DNA from: Chroococcidiopsidaceae cyanobacterium YX2bin18
Lineage (GTDB): Bacteria; Cyanobacteriota; Cyanobacteriia; Cyanobacteriales; Chroococcidiopsidaceae
Assembly (NCBI GenBank): GCA_030446505.1
Contig: JAUJND010000020.1
Location: 1-55,203 of the forward strand
Direction of reading: 5' to 3'
Length of the DNA stretch: 55,203 nucleotides
Positions 9,610 to 18,241 of the stretch are shown here, one piece after another (position 1 is the stretch's first letter; each line of letters begins with the position of its first letter). The translations under genes and the position numbers were made by a program. The notes below the pieces were generated by a model. That model did not search any database, had not been told where the DNA came from, and was given only the letters and a program-made list of their open reading frames with translations.

Positions 9610-10500
9610 TTATTCAATTGGCTGAAGCTGGAGTTTTCACTCGACCAGCTAATACGGGCGTTTTCCAGTTTTGCTAGGGTAAACTTACGCCCCTAGTCAT
9701 AGGAAAAAAATCAGATACAGTGCAGTTGACGACACCCACGCCATACAACGTCTGTACTGCTTCCCTCAAGCTATCCTTGCCATTATTCCCTTCTCCCTTG
9801 CACAACAGCGCCCGAATACCACGCTCTCTAAATTTGCGAATCATATTCAGATCAAGACTAGCTGCAAGTGTCTGGATAAATATGCGGCGCTCTTCTGGCT
9901 CTAAACATGACAACAAGCGATCGCAATTTTCTGGGTCCGCGTCAGGGTCAAACTCAAACTGACCTACGTAGTCATAGATAATTGCTGGATCGTGTGGCAC
10001 GAGTTCCCAAACAGGCGTGAAATATTCTTGCCAAGACAGCTTAATCATACCATTGAGACAATTTAGACCTGGTGGGTTTATTTGAGAACTTGCAACGGCG
10101 AAGCTGGTCAGCACTCACGCCCAGATATTTTGAACGTGCGTATCCGTTGCATAGCGATATGCCCAGCCGCCAATCGTCATCACTGGCGTTGAGGCACACC
10201 ACGCGGCGATCCGGCGCTTCTCAGATTCCTCTTCAACCTACTCATAGTGAGTTCCTACCCACTGGTACAGTTTCCCCTTGCTGCTAATCCAGTTGTTATT
10301 GCTGTACAGACAGCTTTGGGCTTTGAGGATATAGTTTTCATCAGCCAGTGGAACCAGTAAAGCTTCGTCTGTATTAATGGAATTAGGAGTAGTGAGAATT
10401 TGACCCTTCCGGTTAGGAATGAGATATTCTTTCCGCCACTCCTCAAACAGCAGCGCGTCGTCTACCAGCTTCTTATCGAAAGGGTTCTGTTTCTACCAAT
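9610..10500 (-). pseudogene. Phage/plasmid-type primase-helicase (D5/DUF5906-like), degraded
   Basis: Minus-strand pieces join across frameshifts. They include VDDALLFEEWRKEYLIPNRK near 10450, NNWISSKGKLYQWVGTHYE near 10270, WELVPHDPAIIYDYVGQFEF (about 10000), IRALLCKGEGNNGKDSLREA (about 9800, a variant P-loop GEGNNGKD) and then LAKLENARISWSSENSSFS (about 9650). This is the superfamily 3 helicase arrangement of P4/D5-type primases used by phages and plasmids for replication. At least four frameshifts or stops are present, and the 5' end is replaced by an IS5-family remnant at about 10.48 kb. It marks a former prophage, plasmid or satellite insertion. Confidence 0.75.
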
Positions 10501-10975
10501 CAACGAATGGGATTAAACGACATCTGGCTGTTGATACGCTAGGGTTTCCTTCTTCTTCACATTGCACTCAAGCAAATCTATCGGATGATGCAGGGTTGCC
10601 AATCGATGTTGACTCACAACCTCGACTATTTCAAGTCAAAACCCGTCAATATTGCCAAAGTTACGATTCTGCTAGACCACGGGTATCACCCTGACCATTT
10701 GAGAGCGGAGTAAGAGTTGGTTTATCCGCAGATCATGACGAAGATCAGGTTTGAGCTGGCTCCCAAACCCTCGCGGCAGGAAAAGGAAGCACAAGGAAAA
10801 TCAGGGGGTTTGTTCCAGTAGCGGCTCGCTGGGGGAAGCGAACGCTCTAACGCTTGGCTGGAGCGATGTAAAAATCCTGGTCAAAAAATTTGAGTGAACA
10901 CTAGCTAATGCGACTGCCAAGGTCAATCTTTATTTCATCAGGCTGATGCTGAAGAGGCTTGCAGCTTCTTCTTAG
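10460..10975 (+). pseudogene. IS5-family transposase, C-terminal remnant
   Basis: Plus-strand translation gives TNGIKRHLAVDTLGF, then across frameshifts TILLDHGYHPDHL, QIMTKIRFELAPKPSRQEKE, GKSGFVPVAARW, ERSNAWLERCK and LVKNFE, ending after FIRLMLKRLAASS at TAG 10973-10975. This is the C-terminal half of a cyanobacterial IS5-type transposase, including the region of the last catalytic glutamate. The N-terminal half is missing, replaced by the primase pseudogene. It is related in type to the N-terminal fragment at 2.3 kb but does not overlap it. Confidence 0.75.
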
Positions 10976-11050
10976 ATCTCAAATGGGTTCTATACAAGTT
11001 TGCAAGGGTAGTCTACCGCGTCCATTTGGGTATTTTCAGAGGCATAAAAG

Positions 11051-11082
11051 CAAAAAACCCTGACGTGGCAGGGGTTAAAGCA
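11051..11082 (-). terminator. Rho-independent terminator after the tRNA-Lys locus
   Basis: On the minus strand, just downstream of the tRNA 3' end, AACCCCTG and CAGGGTT form a stem around CCACGT, followed by TTTTTTG. Position and structure fit termination of the tRNA transcript. Confidence 0.65.
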
Positions 11083-11092
11083 GTGTTTTTTA

Positions 11093-11163
11093 TGGGTCGC
11101 CCGTATCTGAACCCGGAACTAGTCGGTTAAAAGCCGAATACTCTACCGTTGAGTTAGCGACCC
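11093..11163 (-). tRNA. trnK: tRNA-Lys (UUU) with a disrupted T arm
   Basis: The minus strand reads GGGTCGC acceptor strand, D arm ACTC-AACGGTA-GAGT, anticodon loop CTTTTAA (anticodon TTT), variable TAGTT, and ends GCGACCC-A. The locus is 71 nucleotides. The T arm reads CCGGG-TTCAGA-TACGG: only three of five pairs form and the loop is one base short, against the usual CCGGG-TTCGAAT-CCCGG. Acceptor and D stems are intact. No CCA is encoded. It is either a decaying copy or a sequence error; a functional copy would be needed elsewhere. Confidence 0.75.
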
Positions 11164-11221
11164 ATTGCATTTTTCGCACCTTTGCTAGATTAACATAACT
11201 ACCTGCAAAAGAGATAGTAGG

Positions 11222-12109
11222 TTAGAAAAAATTTACCGCAAAGCGCACAGTTGCGGAACAGCTAGCCCCTGGTGCTAACACAGTTAGATTGTCGCCAGTG
11301 TTAAGCGCATTACGAGGAGCACTCCAAGGTTCTAAACATAAAAGTCTTTTGCCCTTGAGTGTCAAAACACCAACGTAGAATAGATATCTGCGTATTCTAG
11401 GGTTAGTTTTAATCCGCGGTTGGTGTCCGTCACGGTTGCAGCGCGATCGCTCAAATGACGAAACGCCGCATCAATTTGATCGTTATTAAAGTCAAACTCA
11501 CCGCTAAAAGGATGAATCGTCTTGCTTTTCTGATCCTGAAATTCAGTTGCCGGAATTTCAAACTTCAACTCGAAGTTTGTCTGACACACTAAAGTAAGGA
11601 TGTAGCCCGATAGAAAATGGCATCGGTTCAGATGAATGATTTGTATACCGTTGCCGAACTTCCAAGCTATTGCCCAAAATTTGGTAGGTGAAAGCTAGCT
11701 GGAAGTTAAACGGATACACAGCAAGTGTCTCTTCGTTACTATTGAGAACAAGAGTAAGGCTGGCATTTTCTTGAGTTTCTTGCTCAGTAACGTACCAAGG
11801 TAAATCACGCGCAATGCCGTGTTGTTTTAGCGTGTACTGCTGACCAGCAGATGTATAAGTATTGTCTGGTAAGTTACCACAGATGGGAAACAAGATCGGA
11901 ATTCCGCCCCGGACACTCAATTGGGGATTAGTAAACCGTTCTGAGTCGAGATAGAGAAGTTCTTTTCCCTGGATGCGCCAACTGGTAATAATGCCGCCTC
12001 GTTCTGGTACAACTTCTAATTGAGACTGAGCAGAGGAGTCAGAGAGGATGTAGGTTTTGTATTGTTGCTCTTGGAGTGCGTAGACCTGAAAGGGCTTGTC
12101 TTTAGACAT
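11222..12109 (-). pseudogene. Aldose 1-epimerase (galactose mutarotase family), frameshifted
   Basis: The first 183 residues from ATG 12109 are the N-terminal two thirds of a mutarotase-like beta-sandwich enzyme (VVPERGGIITSWRIQGKELL, SVRGGIPILFPICGNLP, PFSIGLHPYFSV). The frame shifts near 11570 into FEIPATEFQDQKSKTIHPFS, and again near 11365 (GTGTTTTGACA, one G short) before TLKGKR, CLEPWSAPRNALNTGDNLTV and LAPGASC, ending at TAA 11222-11224. Catalytic-type histidine HPYF and the late glutamate LEPW are still readable across frames. With two frameshifts the enzyme is unlikely to be made. Confidence 0.85.
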
Positions 12110-12216
12110 CTCAAAACATAACTGTTATTTCCTAAGATTTACTCGTCTTCCGCAAATATGAAGCGATATAGCTCCGTAGGATCAGGATCAGGGCTACTTT
12201 CGGCATATTTAACCTC

Positions 12217-13167
12217 TTACTCTATCATCTTCTGAATTTTTTGATCTATTGCTTTAAGTTCTGCCGCCTCTACTAAATTCTGTGTCAGATAAGCAGCAAA
12301 CTTTTTAATCGGATCACGAGTGAACCAAAATTCTTTTTCAACCTTAGAACGTAGTTCATCTGGATCAGCCAAAGAGTGACCCCGGAAACGATAAGTAAGG
12401 GCTTCAATCAAAGTTGGACCTTCACCAGCTCTTGCTCTTGCCACCGCTTCTTCAGCTACTGCGCGTACTGCCAAAACATCCATGCCATCCACCTCTACAC
12501 CCGCCATGCCAAAGGCATTAGCTTTCTTGTAAATTTCTGGTTGGGAGGTCGCCCGTTCATGTGCCATGCCGATCGCCCATTTGTTGTTTTCAACTACATA
12601 AATAATCGGTAGTTTCCACAACGCCGCCATATTTAAGCATTCAAAAAACTGACCATTGTTGGCAGCGCCGTCACCAAAAAAGCAAGCCGTCACCTGATCA
12701 GCACTTTCATCTCCCAAGGCGCGGCGATATTTACTCTGAAAAGCAGCACCTGTGGCAACAGGAATACCCTCAGCAACAAAAGCATAGCCTCCTAACAATC
12801 CATGTTCAGCAGAAAACATATGCATCGAACCGCCGCGTCCTTTGCTGCAACCAGTCGCCTTACCAAACAATTCCGCCATCACTTCTTTGGCAGGCACTCC
12901 CGCACTTAGAGCATGAACGTGATCGCGGTAGGTACTGCAAACATAATCTGATCCTGGTCGCATTGCCCGGATCACACCCGTTGAAACAGCTTCCTGACCG
13001 TTGTACAGATGCACAAATCCAAACATTTTGCCTCTGTAATACATCTCGGCGCACTTGTCTTCAAACGAGCGTCCTAAAACCATATCTTCATACAAACGCA
13101 ACCCTATTTCTGGAGTAATTTGGGCAGCACTAGCCTCAAAAGTCGGTAAAGTTCGTTCTTGCACCAT
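12217..13167 (-). CDS. pdhA: Pyruvate dehydrogenase E1 component subunit alpha, 3' end shortened by a stop codon
   Basis: The 316-residue product has the thiamine diphosphate E1-alpha core: [20 protein letters not shown], the phosphorylation-loop-like [18 protein letters not shown], the cofactor motif [20 protein letters not shown] and ENNKWAIGM. It joins the E1-beta subunit to decarboxylate pyruvate for acetyl-CoA. After KIQKMIE there is TAA at 12217-12219, but the same frame continues EVKYAES...ELYRFIFAEDE to a second TAA at 12139-12141, matching the usual family C-terminus. One substitution has therefore removed about 25 residues. The lost tail is outside the cofactor site, so the enzyme may still work. 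Confidence 0.88.
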   Translation of the reverse strand: MVQERTLPTFEASAAQITPEIGLRLYEDMVLGRSFEDKCAEMYYRGKMFGFVHLYNGQEAVSTGVIRAMRPGSDYVCSTYRDHVHALSAGVPAKEVMAELFGKATGCSKGRGGSMHMFSAEHGLLGGYAFVAEGIPVATGAAFQSKYRRALGDESADQVTACFFGDGAANNGQFFECLNMAALWKLPIIYVVENNKWAIGMAHERATSQPEIYKKANAFGMAGVEVDGMDVLAVRAVAEEAVARARAGEGPTLIEALTYRFRGHSLADPDELRSKVEKEFWFTRDPIKKFAAYLTQNLVEAAELKAIDQKIQKMIE

Positions 13168-13384
13168 TAGTTTGGAGTATCCTCGGAGTAATATTTAAAT
13201 TTTTAAAAACTGCGCGAATGTTGTGTAATCTTAATCAATATCATCAGGGAACTTAACGCTCTTTGGGCGAAACTCACAAGTTATTATAATGGCACGGTTT
13301 TGCTGACTGCGGAATGCGGTGTACCGATGACATAAAAAACGCTATTGTATGTTAGTTCTGTTGCTTGCGGCGCGGAGGTAAGCT

Positions 13385-15550
13385 ATGCAAATTCCGCTTG
13401 ATTACTACCGAATTCTAGGACTGCCAATTCAGACGAGTGCTGAACAGTTGCAGCAAGCTTACCGCGATCGCACAATTCAACTGCCACGACGGGAATATTC
13501 TGAAACGGCGATCACGGCTCGAAAACAACTCCTAGAACAAGCTTACATGGTTCTGTCTGATCCACAGCAGCGCTCTGGCTACGATGCCAACTATTTTGCC
13601 TATGCCTACAATAGCGAGGATGATCACTCCGCAACTACAGCCGAACGCCCTAACCTGATCGAGTCGGTTGCATCTAGTCTAGCTACTCATACTCCTAGTA
13701 TCGAAATCCCCAACGAACTATTTGTTGGGGCATTATTGATTCTCCAAGAGCTAGGAGAATACGAACTTGTATTGAACCTGGCTCCTTCTCAACTTAGCGA
13801 TCACAGTAATGTTGACCAAGGCGGACAAAAAAGTAACCTCAATATCCGGGCTGACATTGTTTTAACACTTGCCCTTGCCTATTTGGAACTAGGTCGAGAG
13901 CAATGGCAGCAAGGTCAATACGAAAATGCCGCTACTTCTCTAGAAAACGGTCAAAACCTACTGCTACATGAAGGGCTATTCCCCAACATTCGCAATGAAA
14001 TTCAGGCTGATCTTGATAAACTGCGCCCCTACAGGATTTTAGAATTACTGGCGCAGCCTGAAAAGAATGTTGCAGAACGAAGTCTTGGGTTGAAGTTGTT
14101 TCAAGATTTGTTGCAACAACGCGGTGGCATTGATGGTACTGGTGATGACGGATCTGGTCTTAGTCTGGATGACTTTCTGCGATTTATTCAGCAACTGCGT
14201 AGCTACCTAACAGCAGCAGAGCAGCGAAATTTATTTGCAGCAGACCAACATCCCTCAGCTGTTGCCACCTATCTCATAGTTTATGCCTTGATAGCACAGG
14301 GGTTTGCCCAACGTCAGCCATCTCTAATTAGGGAGGCAAAGCTGCTACTAATGGGTTTAGAGAAGCGTCAAGATGTCCATTTGGAGCAGGCAGTATGTTC
14401 GCTACTATTGGGTCAGACAGCAGAAGCAAGTCGGCATTTAGAACTTAGCCAAGAGTATGAAATCCTGGCATTTATTCGAGAAAACTCTCAAGGATCTCCA
14501 GATCTACTACCAGGGCTGTGTCTTTATAGCGAACGCTGGTTGCAAACCGAAGTTTTTCCGCAATTTCGGGATCTAGAGCCGCAGGTTTCCCTTAAGGACT
14601 ACTTTGCGAATAAACGCGTTCAGGCTTATTTAGAAGCGCTACCAACCCAAGAAACGGCAATAAAGAAGAAAGTAGTAGCACCTGAATCACTTACCTCAAC
14701 TCAGACTGCTTCACACGACAAAAAACAAGCTCCTCATGCAGCAGAAAACCTCTCGCTCGGAGCATCAAGTGTTGCGATAGTGCCTACTATAGAGCGTACG
14801 AGAATAACGACCACGCAAAACCGTATTGCATCACCCAACGCTACCATAGCCCAACCTCCGCAACGCTCAAGGAGACGAAATCTGAGTCGTGACATTGACG
14901 TTTATCAGACTGATGAAGCGCGATCGCCTCGACACAGTACGAACCGGACTTTTAGAAATATCCCTAGAAACAAGAAAACACGGCTAATGTTGCTGGCAGT
15001 TGCTGGAGTGCTGGGTATAGTTGTTTTAGCGTTTTTAGTCAGTCAAACATCTGCACTGTTGAGACAAATACTGTTTCCAGCGCCATTGCAAGAAGAGTTG
15101 ATGGTGCAGCTAAATCAACCGCCATTAGCCATTCCTAGCCCTGGTAGCGTGCTAACAGCGGAACCACTAAACCAAGAAACGGCTAAACAACTAATTCACA
15201 ACTGGCTATCTACCAAAACAGCAGCTTTTGGTTCAAATCATGCTGTTGATAGATTAGAGCAAGTTTTAGTTGAGCCAGCCCTATCCCAATGGCAGCTACG
15301 AGTGCAAAATGACAAGATAGGTAATCAATATCGACAGTATAAGCACAGCTTTAAGGTAGATTCTGTGCAACAAAGTAAAACTGCCCCAGAGCAGGCTCAG
15401 GTAGAAGCGACTGTAAATGAAATAGCACAGGTATACAGAAATAGTCGGCTAAATAAAAATGCCTCCTATAATGACAATTTGCGCCTCAGATATGATTTGG
15501 TTCGCAAAAACGGTGAGTGGCGCATCCGGGAAATGACTGTTTTGAGATAG
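13385..15550 (+). CDS. ftn2: Cell division protein of the Ftn2/ZipN/ARC6 family
   Basis: This 721-residue protein is intact, with Shine-Dalgarno GGAGGT. It has an N-terminal J-like domain (residues about 4-75, DYYRILGLPIQTSAEQLQQAY, then SDPQQRSGYDANYF) without the HPD motif, a long TPR-like helical middle (about 100-420), a low-complexity linker (430-530), one membrane segment (about 533-556) and a C-terminal IMS domain (about 590-721, ETAKQLIHNWLSTKTAAFGS to the end). In cyanobacteria this protein anchors FtsZ to the membrane at mid-cell; its plastid homologues ARC6 and PARC6 do the same in chloroplast division. The loss of HPD is normal for the family. Confidence 0.88.
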   Translation: MQIPLDYYRILGLPIQTSAEQLQQAYRDRTIQLPRREYSETAITARKQLLEQAYMVLSDPQQRSGYDANYFAYAYNSEDDHSATTAERPNLIESVASSLATHTPSIEIPNELFVGALLILQELGEYELVLNLAPSQLSDHSNVDQGGQKSNLNIRADIVLTLALAYLELGREQWQQGQYENAATSLENGQNLLLHEGLFPNIRNEIQADLDKLRPYRILELLAQPEKNVAERSLGLKLFQDLLQQRGGIDGTGDDGSGLSLDDFLRFIQQLRSYLTAAEQRNLFAADQHPSAVATYLIVYALIAQGFAQRQPSLIREAKLLLMGLEKRQDVHLEQAVCSLLLGQTAEASRHLELSQEYEILAFIRENSQGSPDLLPGLCLYSERWLQTEVFPQFRDLEPQVSLKDYFANKRVQAYLEALPTQETAIKKKVVAPESLTSTQTASHDKKQAPHAAENLSLGASSVAIVPTIERTRITTTQNRIASPNATIAQPPQRSRRRNLSRDIDVYQTDEARSPRHSTNRTFRNIPRNKKTRLMLLAVAGVLGIVVLAFLVSQTSALLRQILFPAPLQEELMVQLNQPPLAIPSPGSVLTAEPLNQETAKQLIHNWLSTKTAAFGSNHAVDRLEQVLVEPALSQWQLRVQNDKIGNQYRQYKHSFKVDSVQQSKTAPEQAQVEATVNEIAQVYRNSRLNKNASYNDNLRLRYDLVRKNGEWRIREMTVLR

Positions 15551-16217
15551 AAACCATCGGCAGCATTGGGGCTAGGCTATGGTATGTCTGAATTTACTCC
15601 TAAAAGGTTTTGCTCATTAAAAATAGGAGACAGGAGAAAATTGGCACGGTATTTCAACTCCTAATTTAAAAACCAAGCTTCAGTTGGGGTAAGCCCTTGG
15701 TTCCTCAAACTAGAGGCGTACATATTCCTGTTGCCTGCTTCTGATTAAGTTTGCTTGTGTACAGCATTACCCTTCACTAAGCCCCGCTCAGATGCTGCAT
15801 TGCACTTTATCATCGAATCTTGACATCAGTGAAATTGGAACTAGATTAAACGGTCTAATCCTCAAGTTAGCCACTCTCTAATTAACATAATGTCATCATT
15901 TCTTGACATTATGATCCCCAAAAAGCCGACAATGCGTAGAATTACTCAAAATAGTTGAAGCACCCCCTTGATCCCAGCCTTAGCTTTAGTGCTTAATAGC
16001 TATTAAGATGATCCCCTTGCTCCCCAAAAAGCTCACTGGTTTTGGTAGAGCAAGCAGCACCAAGCGCCGAGTAAACCCACCATCAATGGGCAATCTTAAT
16101 ACTTCCATGAGTCTGGCATAAGTTGTAGAACTATCATCTGGGCAAGAAGACCGGATTATTTCAATGAATCTTGCCAGAAAAAACTGATTTACTGTTCAAG
16201 CTACCCCCAATACACCC
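15551..16217. other. 667-base intergenic region with a perfect palindrome
   Basis: No coding sequence is supported. A perfect 10-base inverted repeat CATAATGTCA (15886-15895) / TGACATTATG (15904-15913) with an 8-base spacer lies about 300 bases before the DUF4912 gene. It could be a regulator-binding site or an RNA hairpin; there is no T-run after it, so a terminator is unlikely. Confidence 0.5.
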
Positions 16218-17456
16218 ATGGCAAAAGAACGCCCACCCCTAGAAGAAATGACACTGCGGCAACTACGCAAAGTTGCCAGTGAATGTGGCATATCTCGCTA
16301 TAGCCGAATGCGTAAGTCGCAACTGCTGGCGGCAATTCAACAAGTCCAGCGTCCTAAAGTTTCTGTTAGTCCATCTCGTAAACTGGAGGCACAAGAAGCA
16401 GTGGAAGCAGCAAAATTTGAACTAGGTCAAGAAGACCGCACTGGTGGCTCATTCGCTGATGTCGATGAAGGTCTGGCTGATCTCCCATCTGGCTACGGGG
16501 ACTCCCGTATCGTGCTTATGCCCCGTGATCCGCAATGGGCTTATACTTACTGGGATATTCCCAATGAGCATAAAGAAGACCTGCGGCGACAAGGGGGACA
16601 ACAGCTAGCACTACGGATTTATGACGTTACTGATGTTAATTTGGAGTACCAAAGCCCACACAGCATTCAGGAATATCCTTCTGATGAACTTGCCCGTGAG
16701 TGGTATCTGCCGATTCCAGTAAGCGATCGCGACTATGTTGTGGATATTGGCTATCGCGCTAGCGATGGTCGCTGGCTCGTTTTGGCTCGTTCTGCTCCAG
16801 TACACGTTCCCCCAGTGTATCCAAGTGACTGGCTGGAAGATCAATTTGTCACTGTCAACTTTGATCAAGAGTTGCGTGGCAAAACCGTACTAGAACTAGT
16901 ACCGCCTGTCAAAAAATTGGCAACTGCAACTGCTGAAGCTTATAGCAGTAACCAAATTTATGACGATATTTTTGGTATGGCTCAGGGTATCGAAGCTCAA
17001 CGAGTTGCTGGTTCTTTATTCGGCTCAATGCAACAAGTACCCGTCCACGAACAGGCAATTAGTTCCTACGTCTTTCCTTCTGGTGTGGGTATGTGGGCAG
17101 TGCCAACTGCGTCTGGTTTAACGATGTCTGGTGTGGGAATGTCCGGTGCTGGCTTCTCGGCGGACATTCCAATGCGCCCGCGTCAGTTCTGGTTAATTGC
17201 CGATGCTGAATTAATTGTTTATGGTGCAACCGAACCTGATGCAAATGTCACGATTGGCGGTCGCCCAATTGCACTAAATCCAGATGGCACTTTCCGGTTC
17301 CAAATGTCTTTTCAGGATGGTTTAATTGATTATCCGATCATCGCTGTAGCAGCCGACGGGGAGCAAACCCGCTCAATTCAGATGAAGTTCAACCGTGAAA
17401 CTCCATCACGAAATACTAATACTAAAGAAGAAGCAATTCCAGAGTGGTTCGCCTAA
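16218..17456 (+). CDS. Rho-N / DUF4912 domain protein
   Basis: This 412-residue protein is intact. Residues about 8-45 (LRQLRKVASECGISRYSRMR, KSQLLAAIQQV) resemble a Rho N-terminal/SAP-like nucleic-acid-binding helix bundle. Residues about 85-225 form the DUF4912 domain (IVLMPRDPQWAYTYWDIP, LALRIYDVTDV, REWYLPIPVSDRDYVVDIGY). Residues about 320-395 (FWLIADAELIVYGATEPDAN, VTIGGRPIALNPDGTFRFQM) look like a carbohydrate-binding or Ig-like module. It is followed by a strong terminator. Function is unknown. DUF4912 proteins with this N-terminus are widespread in cyanobacteria. Confidence 0.8.
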   Translation: MAKERPPLEEMTLRQLRKVASECGISRYSRMRKSQLLAAIQQVQRPKVSVSPSRKLEAQEAVEAAKFELGQEDRTGGSFADVDEGLADLPSGYGDSRIVLMPRDPQWAYTYWDIPNEHKEDLRRQGGQQLALRIYDVTDVNLEYQSPHSIQEYPSDELAREWYLPIPVSDRDYVVDIGYRASDGRWLVLARSAPVHVPPVYPSDWLEDQFVTVNFDQELRGKTVLELVPPVKKLATATAEAYSSNQIYDDIFGMAQGIEAQRVAGSLFGSMQQVPVHEQAISSYVFPSGVGMWAVPTASGLTMSGVGMSGAGFSADIPMRPRQFWLIADAELIVYGATEPDANVTIGGRPIALNPDGTFRFQMSFQDGLIDYPIIAVAADGEQTRSIQMKFNRETPSRNTNTKEEAIPEWFA

Positions 17457-17491
17457 AGAGTGACCGAGATTGCTTTTAACTTACTAATGTT

Positions 17492-17520
17492 CCCCTCGGC
17501 AATTGCCGGGGGCTTCTTTT
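17492..17520 (+). terminator. Rho-independent terminator after the DUF4912 gene
   Basis: CCCCTCGGCAA pairs with TTGCCGGGGG (one T-G pair) and is followed by CTTCTTTT, 35 bases after the stop codon. It lies 11 bases before the next ATG, so it also marks the boundary of a separate transcription unit. Confidence 0.75.
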
Positions 17521-17530
17521 CTCAAAAATT

Positions 17531-18094
17531 ATGACACCAGAAGAAATTGGCACTACGCTAACAGAAATATTTAACCCAGTACCTGTTCAAGTAAACGCAC
17601 TTGGCTCATGGCAGGTAGAAACTCCAGATTTTCGGTTGTTGGTACTTTTATCGGATGATCAATCTTGGCTGCGAGTCCTGATCCCAATTGTGTCAGCCCA
17701 AGCAGCAGAGCCGTTTATCAGCCAAATGCTGGAAGCAAACTTTGATGATACGCAAGAAGGGCGCTATGCCTTGCATCAAGGGGTAGTATGGGGCGTGTTT
17801 CAGCACAGTCGAGATGGTTTGGGGCAAAGTGATTTTACAGATGCGATCGCCCGACTTATATCTTTGCAAAGATTAGGTCTATCAGATTTTTTCAACCAGC
17901 AAGTTGAAACTGGAATTCGGCAAATTATCCAGGTAGCAAAGCAACAAGGACAATCGCTTGAAGCAACGCTACAAAATCTCGACCGTTTATATGAGGAAGG
18001 AGTATTGGGCGACTTGGAACAAGGGGCAGAATCCCGCGAACAGGTGCTAGCGGCATGGCGACGTAGGCTAGAAAGTCTCTGGTCGGAAGCTTAG
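17531..18094 (+). CDS. Conserved cyanobacterial hypothetical protein, YbjN/chaperone-like
   Basis: This 187-residue soluble protein is not firmly recognised. The first 130 residues alternate short strands and helices (VETPDFRLLVLLSDDQSWLR, FISQMLEANFDDTQEGRYAL, HQGVVWGVFQHSRDGL) in the style of YbjN or type III secretion chaperone-like folds. The tail is helical (LEATLQNLDRLYEEGVLGDL). It precedes the ArsA-like ATPase gene on the same strand by about 145 bases, with a hairpin between them. A chaperone or adaptor role is only a guess from fold style. Confidence 0.55.
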   Translation: MTPEEIGTTLTEIFNPVPVQVNALGSWQVETPDFRLLVLLSDDQSWLRVLIPIVSAQAAEPFISQMLEANFDDTQEGRYALHQGVVWGVFQHSRDGLGQSDFTDAIARLISLQRLGLSDFFNQQVETGIRQIIQVAKQQGQSLEATLQNLDRLYEEGVLGDLEQGAESREQVLAAWRRRLESLWSEA

Positions 18095-18150
18095 TAATTG
18101 CAGTAATTTCATTAAAAATTATCCAAAGTCTTGAACGACACAGGTGTTTT

Positions 18151-18178
18151 TCAACGCAGCCTTCGGAGTCTGCGTTGA
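18151..18178. repeat. Perfect 9-base inverted repeat before the ArsA-like gene
   Basis: TCAACGCAG (18151-18159) and CTGCGTTGA (18170-18178) enclose CCTTCGGAGT. There is no T-run after it on the plus strand, so it is not a classical terminator. It may be a repeated intergenic palindrome or a leader hairpin of the gene starting at 18242. Confidence 0.5.
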
Positions 18179-18241
18179 GTTCATAAAAAAACAGCTAAAG
18201 TAAATAAATATAAATGATTTTCAGATAGGGCTTAACTATTG

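Noticed and set aside
13385..13620. J-domain lacking the HPD motif in the division gene, as a sign of decay
   Set aside because: Loss of HPD is normal in the Ftn2/ARC6 family, so it is not damage.
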